Of a stretch of 16,655 bases of DNA, positions 1 to 7,808 are shown piece by piece. The stretch spans positions 1 to 16,655 of the forward strand of contig JARROD010000177.1 in NCBI GenBank assembly GCA_037384225.1, written 5' to 3'. Below the pieces are notes generated by a model that saw only the letters and a program-made list of their open reading frames with translations, was not told the DNA's origin and did not search any database. This DNA is from JARROD01 sp037384225 (GTDB lineage Bacteria > Pseudomonadota > Gammaproteobacteria > Pseudomonadales > Cellvibrionaceae). Within the stretch, counting starts at the first letter, position 1. The number at the start of each line of letters is the position of its first letter. A program made the position numbers and the translations under genes.

Positions 1-13
1 ATGGGGTGAACTT

Positions 14-47
14 AAAACCGGAATTCGACGGTCCTAATCCCGGTTTT
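14..47 (-). terminator. Possible terminator at the end of the GH1-MFS-TetR operon
   Basis: Perfect 8-base arms AAAACCGG (14-21) and CCGGTTTT (40-47) enclose an 18-base loop that includes the TetR stop codon. Read on the minus strand, the second arm ends in a short T run, as in an intrinsic terminator. The loop is long and the T run is only four bases, so this is a weak call. Confidence 0.35.
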
Positions 48-756
48 GCAGCAGGGTTCGAAACATTGCCATGAGTGAATCTCTGATGAACTGATCGTCG
101 GCTTGCTCCTTGCCTTGTATGTTGGTTCCCGGCTTATCGATTTCTGCACAGAGCGGAGGTTCAAAAAATAGTTTGAGCCTTTGGTGTTGCACTGAGCTTA
201 TGCAGGATTTAAGCAGGCCGCTTATAGCATTGTCGATCAGGAAGGCTGCTGCGGCCAGGTTTGTTTGCGGAGAGAGATCTCCGCTCTCCACGCCGGTTAG
301 CAACATGTGTTTCCAAAACTTTATACCGTCGTTTTCCAGATCCATTACATCGGCGGCGAAACGTTCATTATAGGAATGGCTGACTTCCACCCAGATAGCG
401 ATCAAAGCAGGGTGTTCCCGGGACAGGTTTTGCGTTTGGATCAGAATTTTTTCCAGGATTGCAAAAAAATCTCCCGATAGTCCCCGGGCCTCGGCAAAGA
501 TAGCCTCTTGCAATGATCGCCCTTCCTGGATAATGGTGCGAATCATGTCGTCGCGGGTAGGGAAGTAGTTGTAGAGAGAACCGTAGGATATCTCAGCCTG
601 GTTGGCGATATCTTTCATTCGCGCGCCGCTCAACCCCGCCGAAGCCAGTTCCCGGGCGGCGATTTTCAGTACTTTAAGACGCTTTTGTTGCGGAATTTTT
701 TCAAACGTACGGTTGTAGTATTTTGTTGTTACCATCTTGCTCATACTTTTTCTCAT
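34..756 (-). CDS. TetR/AcrR-family transcriptional regulator
   Basis: A 240-residue protein with the TetR layout: an N-terminal DNA-binding domain (about residues 22-75) with the helix-turn-helix in MKDIANQAEISYGSLYNYF, then a helical ligand-binding/dimer domain. Length is slightly above the family's usual 190-220, from a longer N-terminus and a polar C-terminal tail. The ATG at 756 is chosen because it overlaps the MFS stop codon by ATGA; in-frame Met at residues 5 and 8 are alternatives. It is the last gene of a three-gene operon with a glycosidase and a transporter, so it likely represses that operon. A palindrome of TetR type lies in the operon promoter (3599-3616). The ligand is unknown; a glycoside or aglycone is an inference from context. 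Confidence 0.88.
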   Translation of the reverse strand: MRKSMSKMVTTKYYNRTFEKIPQQKRLKVLKIAARELASAGLSGARMKDIANQAEISYGSLYNYFPTRDDMIRTIIQEGRSLQEAIFAEARGLSGDFFAILEKILIQTQNLSREHPALIAIWVEVSHSYNERFAADVMDLENDGIKFWKHMLLTGVESGDLSPQTNLAAAAFLIDNAISGLLKSCISSVQHQRLKLFFEPPLCAEIDKPGTNIQGKEQADDQFIRDSLMAMFRTLLQNRD

Positions 757-2138
757 GCATTCTCTCTTGTACCGGTGATCGTAGGTGTAGGGGCACTGAA
801 TAATGTGCCTGTTACCCCACCTGTTGCGTCATCGGGCTGTTGCGTTTGTAATCTTTCGCCGCGTTCACACATCAACGCCAACAACTGGATGCGATCCCGG
901 TTTATCGACGTGATAACGCCGATGAAAAGGCATCCGCACAGCAGCCACAGGACGAGGGCCGTGTTGGCCATTGTGTAGTAGCTGCCGGTGGTGGCAAGAA
1001 GTATACCCCCGATCGCGGGGCCGGTACCTTTGCCGATATTATCGGCAAGGTTGAAAATGGCGAAAACACTGCCGCGGTGCTCGGGCCGGTTGACATTCAT
1101 GAGCATGGCTTTGGTGTTGGAGGCGGGGACGGTGATTAGAAGGCCGGCCAGCCCCGCCAGGAGCAGATAGGCTTGCAGTGAGCCGAGATCGGTATTGAAT
1201 ATAATCATAGAAGGGATAATGCCGGCAAAAACGCCGGCCGTACATAGCCCCGGCAGTAGTGAGGGCTTTCTGATGAAGAGCCGATCGCCGAGCAGAGCCC
1301 AGATAAAGCCGCCGAGGCCGGCAGCGAGGCAAAAAATTTCCCAGATGTAAGTAGCGTCCTGCTGGGAAAATTGCCGAGTTTCGTTGAAAAAAATAATCAA
1401 CCAGAAGGGGAAGAGCCCCCAGGGAATAGAGCCAGGTATACCTTGCAGGAATAAAAATAAATTGGTGCGATTTTTAAAGATAACGCGAAAATCCTGTAAT
1501 TGCAGGCGCTGGCGGTAGTGAGCACCCTCCTGTATCGCTTGGCTCAGTGCGGCCTCCGTGCGCCCCCGTTCGGGATCTCGCGCCACCAGTGCGAAAAGTG
1601 CAACTATAGGAAAGCTGGGTACGGCTGCCAAAATAAAAGCGAGCCGCCAGCCGTAGTCGGTTTTCAGGGCCAGGCCCGCCAGTAGAGGCCCTGCCGCCAT
1701 TCCCAGCCCCCAGGCCAGATCAATGCAGGCGCTGGCGGTGGCGCGATGCCTGACCTGAAAGTAATCGCCAACCAATGAGAAGGTCAACGGGTAGATGCCG
1801 CCGACGCCGATGCCGGTAAGAACCCGCATAATCACGAACCCGGAAAAACTCTCGGTAAAAAAGTGAATACCTGTCAAGAGGCAGGGCAGCTCGCCGATAA
1901 GCACTGTTATGACCAACAGTCTTTTCCTCGAACCCCGGTCTGCCTTAAAACCGAACAAAATACTGATCGCGGCACCCACCAGAATAAACGCGGAGCCAAC
2001 ACCGCTGAGGTAAATTTCACTGACACCGTACTCGGCTCTCAAAGCGTCGATGATCGCAGGGGTAATAAACAGGTCGCACATCAAAAAGAATGATAGGGCA
2101 ACCAACAGCGCCAGGGTCAGTTTATCGCGCCCGTTCAT
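753..2138 (-). CDS. Major facilitator superfamily transporter, probable glycoside importer
   Basis: A 461-residue, very hydrophobic protein with about 12 membrane segments. The MFS motif A is present in the loop after the second segment (residues 63-73, GFKADRGSRKR), and an R105-VLTGIGVGG segment matches the start of the fourth helix in this superfamily. The pattern resembles spinster-like and sugar-phosphate-type MFS carriers. It overlaps the glycosidase stop and the TetR start by four bases each, so the three genes are translationally coupled. The pairing with a non-secreted GH1 enzyme suggests it brings in the glycoside that the enzyme cleaves in the cytoplasm; export of an aglycone is the alternative. 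The C-terminal ~40 residues are polar and Thr-rich and probably cytoplasmic. The family is certain; the substrate is inferred. Confidence 0.85.
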   Translation of the reverse strand: MNGRDKLTLALLVALSFFLMCDLFITPAIIDALRAEYGVSEIYLSGVGSAFILVGAAISILFGFKADRGSRKRLLVITVLIGELPCLLTGIHFFTESFSGFVIMRVLTGIGVGGIYPLTFSLVGDYFQVRHRATASACIDLAWGLGMAAGPLLAGLALKTDYGWRLAFILAAVPSFPIVALFALVARDPERGRTEAALSQAIQEGAHYRQRLQLQDFRVIFKNRTNLFLFLQGIPGSIPWGLFPFWLIIFFNETRQFSQQDATYIWEIFCLAAGLGGFIWALLGDRLFIRKPSLLPGLCTAGVFAGIIPSMIIFNTDLGSLQAYLLLAGLAGLLITVPASNTKAMLMNVNRPEHRGSVFAIFNLADNIGKGTGPAIGGILLATTGSYYTMANTALVLWLLCGCLFIGVITSINRDRIQLLALMCERGERLQTQQPDDATGGVTGTLFSAPTPTITGTRENA

Positions 2139-3514
2139 GCGCCACTGCGCTGCCGCTTGAGATTTGAAATCAGTTGGGCGTACCAGTGCCCGCTGGACTT
2201 GATGATTCTTTCCTGGGTTTTGTAATCGGTATAAATCAGCCCAAAACGCTTACTGTAGCCTGTGGACCATTCAAAGTTATCGAGCAGGGACCAGGCGAAA
2301 TAACCCAGGAGTCTGGAGCCAGCCTGCCTCGCTCCAGCGACTTTATGCAGGTAATCGCGCAGGTAATCAATGCGTTTGGGGTCATGCACCTCTCCCGTGC
2401 TGACCACGTCATCGAAGGCCGCGCCGTTTTCTGTGATATAAACCGGTGGGTTGCCGTAATCTTCTCTGAGCAGGCGCAGAACCTTGGTCATGCCCGGAGG
2501 GTAAACCTCCCAGCCCATGGAGGTATAGCGGCGTCCGTCGCGCTCAAATTCGCTCTCGGCGGGTCTGGCGCCGCTGATCCAGCTTTTCAGGAAAGGTATG
2601 TACCAGCGGTAGCGGGCGTATTCGCAGTTGTAATGGTTCACACCCAGAAAATCGGTGTCCAGGGCGATGCGCCGCATGTCCCCAGGTTCGATTTTGGGCC
2701 AGAACCAACGCAGGCGTTCGCTTAGTTCCTGCGGGTAACGCTGTTTGTAAAGCGCGTCCAGAGTAATATAGTTGAGCAACTGGTTGCCCAGATTTGCCGC
2801 CCAGGCATCCCGCGGTGAATTCGATGCCGGGAATATCGGTGTTAGGCTGAGAGTGATACCCGCCCTGGCTTTGGGGGCCAGGTTACGAATACGCTCCATG
2901 GCCGCGCCGTGGCCCAGTAATTGGTGGTGCATGACCTTTAGAAAATCCTTCATGCTGTGGCGTCCGGGGGCGTGGGAACCGAGAAGATGGCCAAATGCCG
3001 CATGTTCGAAGGGCTCGTTCAGCGTTATCCAATCCTGTACCCGGTCCCCCAGCCCTTTGAGCACAATACTCACATAGTCGGCGAATATTTCACAGACATC
3101 GCGGTGGCGAAACCCGCCTTTCGAACGATAGAGCGCCGATGGCATATCCCAGTGATAGAGTGTCGCGAAGGGGCGAATACCCGCTTCCAACAGAGAATCT
3201 GTGAGCCGCTTGTAAAAGTCCAGGCCGGCCTCGTTTACCCGTCCACTGCCTTCCGGGAGAATGCGGGACCAGGCAATCGAAAAGCGATAGGCATCCAGAT
3301 TCAGTCTGCGCATCAACTGCACATCTTCGCGATAGCGGTGGTAGTGATCGCAGGCGGTTTCCCCGCTGTGGCCGAAGCGTATCCTGCCCCGTTGGCGGCA
3401 GAAATCATCCCAGATAGAGGCTCCGCGGCCATCTGCCTGCACGGCCCCTTCTATCTGGTAGGCCGAGGTGGATGCGCCAAAAATAAAGTCTTTCGATAGC
3501 TCACTTAAACTCAT
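2135..3514 (-). CDS. Glycoside hydrolase family 1 beta-glucosidase
   Basis: A 459-residue GH1 enzyme of normal length (family about 440-480), a retaining beta-glycosidase acting on beta-glucosides or related disaccharides. It has the N-terminal signature DFIFGASTSAYQIEGA (residues 9-24), the acid/base in TLNEP (E167), the nucleophile in ITENG (E362), and substrate-site residues Q20, H121-W122 and the NFEW motif (E416-W417). There is no signal peptide, so it is cytoplasmic. The ATG at 3514 is chosen because family members begin just before the DFxFGA motif. The reading frame stays open to a TTG at 3577, but that would add 21 residues without family similarity, and it lies beside the operator. 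It is the first gene of an operon with an MFS carrier and a TetR regulator. Specificity (glucose, fucose, galactose) cannot be read from sequence. Confidence 0.93.
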   Translation of the reverse strand: MSLSELSKDFIFGASTSAYQIEGAVQADGRGASIWDDFCRQRGRIRFGHSGETACDHYHRYREDVQLMRRLNLDAYRFSIAWSRILPEGSGRVNEAGLDFYKRLTDSLLEAGIRPFATLYHWDMPSALYRSKGGFRHRDVCEIFADYVSIVLKGLGDRVQDWITLNEPFEHAAFGHLLGSHAPGRHSMKDFLKVMHHQLLGHGAAMERIRNLAPKARAGITLSLTPIFPASNSPRDAWAANLGNQLLNYITLDALYKQRYPQELSERLRWFWPKIEPGDMRRIALDTDFLGVNHYNCEYARYRWYIPFLKSWISGARPAESEFERDGRRYTSMGWEVYPPGMTKVLRLLREDYGNPPVYITENGAAFDDVVSTGEVHDPKRIDYLRDYLHKVAGARQAGSRLLGYFAWSLLDNFEWSTGYSKRFGLIYTDYKTQERIIKSSGHWYAQLISNLKRQRSGA

Positions 3515-3598
3515 AAATGGGTTCCACAAAAGTTCCATGGAGGCAGAGTGGTTTGCCTGTAGCGCTTTGATCCGCAATGCGGGTCATAAAGCTTTTTG

Positions 3599-3641
3599 AC
3601 TGACATGTCTGTCAGTATACGCATCTGAGGACTCGCGTAAA
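3599..3641 (-). promoter_or_regulatory. Promoter and TetR-type operator of the GH1 operon
   Basis: The arms ACTGACA (3599-3605) and TGTCAGT (3610-3616) form a perfect 7-base palindrome with a 4-base spacer, the size and form usual for TetR-family operators. On the minus strand a -10 box TATACT (3619-3614) overlaps the palindrome, and a -35-like TTTACG (3641-3636) lies 16 bases upstream of it. A repressor bound here would cover the -10 box and start site. The operon encodes a TetR protein, which makes autoregulation likely. The rest of the 324-base gap (3515-3838) is AT-rich; no clear promoter for the divergent esterase gene was found in it. Confidence 0.6.
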
Positions 3642-3838
3642 CCCTCTTTTGCTTGAAATGGCCTGCTCGGGGATTGCTGAAAATATGTGAAATATATCTC
3701 AGTAAGAATGTTATGCAGTAGAGATTTTTCTATATTTAGACACAGTCGGGGAAGTGAATGGCATTAATTTTTATATTTTTCTGCTATTTATTCCTTGATA
3801 CTAATTTCTCCCTATCATGAAGTTACCAGAGAGTGTAA

Positions 3839-4810
3839 ATGTCATATTTTGAGCGTTTCAGATGGCCGTTGACGCGCTTGGCAGCTAACGAAAAGTCCAG
3901 CCTTAGGGGAGAAGTCCACGACAGAGTATCCCAAAAGCATGCCTATCCCGGTAGTCAAAATCGACATTATCGAGTCTATGTACCCCGGGGTTATTGCGGA
4001 AGTAAACCCTTACCTCTGGTGATGGTGCTGCATGGCTGTCGGCAGGATCATCGCGATATTCAAATGATCAGCGAATTTGATCGGGTGGCTGATCAGCACG
4101 AGTTTATTGTTGTTTATCCGTTTGTCACCCGTTACCCCGATATGCGGGGTCGCAATTGCTGGGGGTGGTGGCGGCCCGAGCAAATCAAACCGGGTTGCGG
4201 TGAGGTCGAAGATCTTTGGCGGATAGTGACGGAAGTCCGCGCTGAATTCGCGGTCAACCGCCGGCGCATTCATATTGCAGGACTTTCCTCCGGGGTACCC
4301 TATGGAGAGAGCGCAAGCGTAGTGGCCTTGCCCTATTCAACATCAAGACGTTATAAGCCCATAGATAGGGTGGTGGCGCTGATGGAAAAGGCGCGCAGAA
4401 ATGACCGCACGCCGGTGCCCATCTGCATCGTCCACTCTCACAACGACGATACTGTGCATATACAGGCGGGAGAAAACCTGCGCGATTCCTGGCTCAGCTA
4501 TTTTGGGGTCGAAGAAAAGGTGGTAAAGCGGGTGGAGTACAAGTTGACACATGGAACCCCCTGGGCACATACGCGTTACCGGCGCCGGTTCGGTAGAAGT
4601 GTTGTCGAAACCATTTTTTTGGAAGGGCCGGATCACGGCTGGTACGGAGGGGCGCCGGGACGGTTCAGTTATCCATCCGCCCCTAATATATCAAGCATGA
4701 TATGGAAGTTTTTTAAACGCCATATGCTGGCAGCGCCGTTGGTTGAGGCAAGTCCCGAGGAGCAGCAATTTATCGACATTCCCATCTCTGCCAACGAACC
4801 CGGTGGCTGA
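3839..4810 (+). CDS. PHB depolymerase/LpqC-type esterase, apparently internally shortened
   Basis: A 323-residue alpha/beta-hydrolase of the PHB-depolymerase-type esterase family, which cleaves ester bonds in polyesters or acetylated/feruloylated polysaccharides. Visible parts: oxyanion-hole strand VMVLHGC (residues 62-67), nucleophile elbow GLSSG (S150), acid in HNDD (D203 or D204), histidine in GPDHGW (H266), and C-terminal WKFFKRH. Oddly, GLSSG runs straight into VPYGES. In relatives the two are separated by about 30 residues (the helix after the nucleophile and the next strand, ending in HSGLPYG or similar). An in-frame deletion between two Ser-Gly codon pairs would explain this; activity is therefore doubtful. 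No signal peptide is seen. An AGAGAG stretch lies shortly before the ATG. It is divergent from the GH1 operon and probably not part of it. Confidence 0.75.
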   Translation: MSYFERFRWPLTRLAANEKSSLRGEVHDRVSQKHAYPGSQNRHYRVYVPRGYCGSKPLPLVMVLHGCRQDHRDIQMISEFDRVADQHEFIVVYPFVTRYPDMRGRNCWGWWRPEQIKPGCGEVEDLWRIVTEVRAEFAVNRRRIHIAGLSSGVPYGESASVVALPYSTSRRYKPIDRVVALMEKARRNDRTPVPICIVHSHNDDTVHIQAGENLRDSWLSYFGVEEKVVKRVEYKLTHGTPWAHTRYRRRFGRSVVETIFLEGPDHGWYGGAPGRFSYPSAPNISSMIWKFFKRHMLAAPLVEASPEEQQFIDIPISANEPGG

Positions 4811-4878
4811 TTATACCAATTTGAATAGATAGCACATCGGATGAAGAATATTTGTTGGGCCGCGGCGTAGCCGCTGCG
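4811..4878. other. Intergenic stretch with short palindrome upstream of csp
   Basis: No gene is visible. The stretch begins with TTATACCAATTTGAATAG just after the esterase stop and contains GCGGC-GTA-GCCGC (about 4862-4874), a short GC-rich hairpin. The combination looks like an intergenic repeat or the worn end of a small mobile element, but only one copy is present in this window, so that cannot be tested here. Confidence 0.3.
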
Positions 4879-4909
4879 TTGACTTTCCCTTTTGATTGTG
4901 TAGTATACT
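4879..4909 (+). promoter_or_regulatory. Probable sigma70 promoter of the cold-shock gene
   Basis: A TTGACT -35 box (4879-4884) is followed after 16 bases by TAGTAT (4901-4906); TATACT (4904-4909) is an alternative -10 at 19 bases. Transcription would start near 4915 and leave a leader of about 160 bases before the csp start codon, which is typical of cspA-type genes. Confidence 0.55.
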
Positions 4910-4914
4910 CCCCA

Positions 4915-5077
4915 GCTAGAAAGTACGGCTTAGATTGATTTATGTCCTATCACATACGACGTTCCCGAGTAGTAACACGTCCTGTTATCATAATTCATAA
5001 GGTAAAACCATTACTTCTCAGCTAAACCGCCTGGATTTACAGGCAGAAATTATTAATGTTTTTATAGGATTTGTTTC
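4915..5077 (+). promoter_or_regulatory. Long 5' leader of the cold-shock gene
   Basis: About 160 untranslated bases precede the csp start, as in cspA-family genes whose leader controls mRNA stability and translation at low temperature. It holds a small hairpin GCCTG-GATTTA-CAGGC (5029-5044) and a ribosome site AGGAT (5066-5070) eight bases before the ATG. Thermosensor function is inferred from the family; no specific cold-box match is claimed. Confidence 0.4.
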
Positions 5078-5284
5078 ATGGCTACTACTACCGGAACCGT
5101 TAAATGGTTTAACGAAAGCAAAGGCTTTGGTTTTATTGAGCAAGAGTCTGGCCCAGACGTTTTTGCCCACTTCAGTGCCATTGTTGGCGATGGCTTCAAA
5201 ACACTGACAGAAGGTCAAAAAGTCGAGTTCACCGTGACTCAAGGTCAGAAAGGGCCGCAAGCGGAAAATATTGTTGCAGTGTGA
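5078..5284 (+). CDS. CspA-family cold-shock / nucleic-acid-binding protein
   Basis: A 68-residue single cold-shock domain (OB fold), full length for the family. It begins with TGTVKWFNESKGFGFIE, which includes RNP1 (KGFGFIE), followed by RNP2 in DVFAHFSAI, with the aromatic residues that stack on single-stranded nucleic acid. It acts in the cytoplasm as an RNA chaperone or antiterminator. It is a monocistronic gene with its own promoter, a long leader and a terminator just downstream. Whether it is cold-induced or one of the constitutive paralogues cannot be told from the protein. Confidence 0.96.
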   Translation: MATTTGTVKWFNESKGFGFIEQESGPDVFAHFSAIVGDGFKTLTEGQKVEFTVTQGQKGPQAENIVAV

Positions 5285-5306
5285 TTTTTTTCCACTTTAA
5301 TAGTTA

Positions 5307-5323
5307 ACCGTGGTATCCACGGT
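5307..5323 (+). terminator. Hairpin after csp
   Basis: ACCGTGG (5307-5313), loop TAT, CCACGGT (5317-5323): a perfect 7-base stem 23 bases after the csp stop. It has no T run of its own and precedes the stronger terminator, so it may protect the mRNA 3' end or act together with it. Confidence 0.5.
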
Positions 5324-5326
5324 ACT

Positions 5327-5358
5327 AAAAAAGGCGAGATGGCTATCTCGCTTTTTTT
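5327..5358. terminator. Bidirectional intrinsic terminator between csp and the hupE-like gene
   Basis: The stem GCGAGAT (5334-5340), loop GGCT, ATCTCGC (5345-5351) is flanked by A6 (5327-5332) and T7 (5352-5358). It therefore has a T run on both strands and should stop csp transcripts as well as the convergent DUF4331-TPR-HupE transcript. The 138 bases between it and the next stop codon (5359-5496) show nothing further. Confidence 0.85.
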
Positions 5359-5496
5359 ATGTTTGTAGTTTTTCTTCCGTTATAACCTGGTTCAATGCTG
5401 TATTCCCGCGCCAGTGACTGAAAGTTAAATGGTCGTATATATTTTGAGCCGCACAGGATCGCCTATAGGGGGGCCAGGGCTTTTCGAGTAGGGGCT

Positions 5497-6642
5497 TTAG
5501 CTGAGAGGAATCACTGTGACGGACAAAGATCGTTCAAAGGTCCAAACCACCGCGACAATAAAAATAAAATAGGCCATCACCCTGGCGACGGGCGCCAGAG
5601 AGAAAAAGCGCGATAGGCCAGTGATCGCCGCCAGGACTGCGCCGATGAAAACGAGTTGACCCAATTCCACACCGATATTGAAACCGAACAACTGTAACAG
5701 GTTGGCGTCGATATTCGGGCTGAGATCGGCCAATACCGACGCAAATCCCATGCCGTGAAGCAGACCAAACCCGAATACGGTCCAGGGGGAAAGTTCAGCG
5801 CGGCTTTTAATGACACAATAGGCGCCCCAGCCGACGCTGGCAGCGATGATCGATTCGGTGATACGGGTTGGCAGGCTGATGATATTCAGTGAACTGGCGA
5901 TAAGTGTCAGCGTGTGGGCGAATGTAAAAAAGGTAACGTAGAAAGCCAGTTTTGTGGCAATTTTTTTCCAGTTACGCAATTCGGGTGTGAGAGAGTTTGT
6001 GGCCGATAGAACCAACACCAGCAGAAACGCCAGGTGATCGAGGCCAATTAAAATATGCACTACCCCGTGGTGGATATAGTCGGCAAAGCCTGCCCGGTTG
6101 TGGGTTGTTGTTTGCAGTTGCAGATTCGGAGACGCGCGGGTGAAGATTCCGCTGCTATCACCGGCATGGGTATGCAGTTGATAGGCACAGGTATGCAAGG
6201 GGTCAATACCGGCGAGGAACGTGTATTGAATACGGGAGACGGGCTGGGCGTTGGCGCAGGCGATAGTGAACTGAACGGTGAGCATGGGGCCCTGCACGGA
6301 TTTTTCTGTATTCAGGGTTGAATTCTGGGGGCGGCAGCGTGCCGAGTGATTGCCTCCTCCATAAAAGGCGATTGCGTCATTTAACACTCGCAGAATGTCG
6401 TCGCGGCGGCCGATCACTTCCCGCCATTGCAGTTGCCTGTCACCATCGGTATCGAAGTCGATCAGGCGGGTTATATCGGCAAATTGAATCTTCCACAGCG
6501 CTTTGGCAGTCGCTTGCGGTTTTTCAACGTCAATGCTGAGGTAAGCCATACTGGTTTCGTGGGCGCTGAGGTTTTGGCCGATGCTGATCAGAAGCAGCAG
6601 GGCGAGGTAGTGAAGGCATCTAGCAAAACGATTTTTGATCAT
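5497..6642 (-). CDS. HupE/UreJ-type membrane protein with periplasmic EF-hand-containing domain
   Basis: A 381-residue protein. A signal peptide (residues 1-27) ends in LSA before H28, then comes a periplasmic domain (about 28-180), then about six membrane helices. The second part begins with HHGVVHILIGLDHLAFLLVLVL and contains FGLLHGMGFASVL and GVELGQLVF, the His-rich pattern of the HupE/UreJ family (HupE_UreJ_2 type). Classical HupE/UreJ are nickel or cobalt permeases; this longer subgroup has no proven substrate. The periplasmic domain carries a canonical EF-hand loop DTDGDRQLQWRE (64-75). The ATG at 6642 is chosen because it overlaps the preceding stop as TAATG and starts the signal peptide; the frame stays open upstream but lies inside the neighbouring gene. 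It is the third gene of the DUF4331 operon. Confidence 0.85.
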   Translation of the reverse strand: MIKNRFARCLHYLALLLLISIGQNLSAHETSMAYLSIDVEKPQATAKALWKIQFADITRLIDFDTDGDRQLQWREVIGRRDDILRVLNDAIAFYGGGNHSARCRPQNSTLNTEKSVQGPMLTVQFTIACANAQPVSRIQYTFLAGIDPLHTCAYQLHTHAGDSSGIFTRASPNLQLQTTTHNRAGFADYIHHGVVHILIGLDHLAFLLVLVLSATNSLTPELRNWKKIATKLAFYVTFFTFAHTLTLIASSLNIISLPTRITESIIAASVGWGAYCVIKSRAELSPWTVFGFGLLHGMGFASVLADLSPNIDANLLQLFGFNIGVELGQLVFIGAVLAAITGLSRFFSLAPVARVMAYFIFIVAVVWTFERSLSVTVIPLS

Positions 6643-7793
6643 TAACGGCTGACCAGGTTCAAGGTACTGGGAGGAACCCGCTTGTTGACGGAAGGCGCTA
6701 TTTTTTTCATAAGCTGAAGATCCGTAATATATTTGAAGCGTTCCCAGTTCAATTGAGCGTATTTCCAGGCTTGTGGCGGGTCGTTTACCTTGAACGCGTA
6801 CCACAAGGCTATATCGTAGTAATGGCTGGGATCTTCGCTGACCTTGTAAAAATCGATCAACTGTTGGGCCTGCAAAGCCAGGTTGGTATTTGCCGGGCCG
6901 GCGTTTTGCGCGCGTGCGGCGTTGACAATTGTTTGACGGATAATAAAAGGGTCGCGTTTTGGCAGAATGTGTAGAATCCTTGCTGCCTGGTTGTAACGGG
7001 CGGCGAAAATCAAACAATCGACGAGCATTTTACCTGTAGCGAAATCACCGGCGTACTGTTGGGCACTGTTTTTGTCCGCATCAGGGCCCGGAAAGTTATC
7101 CTCGAATATGGCCATCGCCTTTTCCGTATCGCCATTTTTCAGGTGTAAATCAATCAGCGCATCCTGAGCCCAGTTTTTGAAGCGGCTGTCGGCTGGCAGA
7201 GTTGACATCAACCTGGAAAGCAGGGCGACGCTTTTGCTGGCAGAGCCGGTCAGCCCCGCCAGCCAGGATTTGCAGATCAGTGGAATTACCAGAGACCCTT
7301 CTTCACTCAGTGCGCTGCAGGCTTGTTGCGCACCGGCTAAATCTCCCTGTATCAGGTGAATGGTAAATAGGCGCAATTGCACCTGGGTGCGAATTGAGGC
7401 GCTTTGAGCCAATTGTTCGAGATGGAGTACAGCGCTATCGAAATCGTGGCTGTATTGCAACAAATCGGCATAGACCAGTTGCACGTGCGGGTGGCGGCGA
7501 TAGGATTCGGCTATGTTTTTGTACATCTCGATACCAAAACCAGCATAGCGCGAACTGCTGTATTGTTGTGCCAGGTGAAGATAGCGCTGCAACTGTTGTC
7601 GAGCTTCCTGCCATTGGTGGATTTGTCCCGCTTTGGCCGCAATATCCTCGGTGCGCAGTAACTGGGATGCACTGGTGTCCAATGTGTAAACAACCGTTTG
7701 CGGATCTGGTTGAGGTGATGCGATCCCCGAGGACGAGGCCGCGCTGAAAACCATGAGGGCCAGCCAGGTAGTGAGCGACCGGATTGCTGCCAT
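6642..7793 (-). CDS. Secreted/periplasmic TPR-like helical-repeat protein
   Basis: A 383-residue protein with a signal peptide (about residues 1-26, MAAIRSLTTWLALMVFSAAS...) followed by almost entirely helical sequence with degenerate tetratricopeptide-like repeats, for example the segments around FDSAVLHLEQLAQ, GDTEKAMAIFEDNF and NQAARILHIL. The C-terminal block ALWYAFKVNDPPQAWKYAQLNWERF matches the ending commonly seen in the TPR partner of DUF4331/HupE clusters. It is probably a periplasmic scaffold linking the two neighbours; this is inference from position. The ATG at 7793 is chosen because it begins the signal peptide and lies after the terminator hairpin. The TTG at 7868, overlapping the DUF4331 stop, is the less likely alternative. 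Its stop overlaps the hupE-like start by one base. Confidence 0.75.
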   Translation of the reverse strand: MAAIRSLTTWLALMVFSAASSSGIASPQPDPQTVVYTLDTSASQLLRTEDIAAKAGQIHQWQEARQQLQRYLHLAQQYSSSRYAGFGIEMYKNIAESYRRHPHVQLVYADLLQYSHDFDSAVLHLEQLAQSASIRTQVQLRLFTIHLIQGDLAGAQQACSALSEEGSLVIPLICKSWLAGLTGSASKSVALLSRLMSTLPADSRFKNWAQDALIDLHLKNGDTEKAMAIFEDNFPGPDADKNSAQQYAGDFATGKMLVDCLIFAARYNQAARILHILPKRDPFIIRQTIVNAARAQNAGPANTNLALQAQQLIDFYKVSEDPSHYYDIALWYAFKVNDPPQAWKYAQLNWERFKYITDLQLMKKIAPSVNKRVPPSTLNLVSR

Positions 7794-7808
7794 GACTTTA
7801 CCAATATG

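Noticed and set aside
2174..3499. Open plus-strand frames opposite the GH1 gene
   Set aside because: Shadows of a gene with complete GH1 catalytic motifs; the translations show no domain.
3515..3577. Upstream TTG start for the GH1 enzyme
   Set aside because: The added residues have no GH1 similarity, and the ATG at 3514 gives the normal N-terminus.
6643..7017. N-terminal extension of the HupE-like protein back to 7017
   Set aside because: The extra 125 residues are out of frame with, and wholly inside, the TPR gene; the ATG at 6642 starts a clear signal peptide and overlaps the previous stop.
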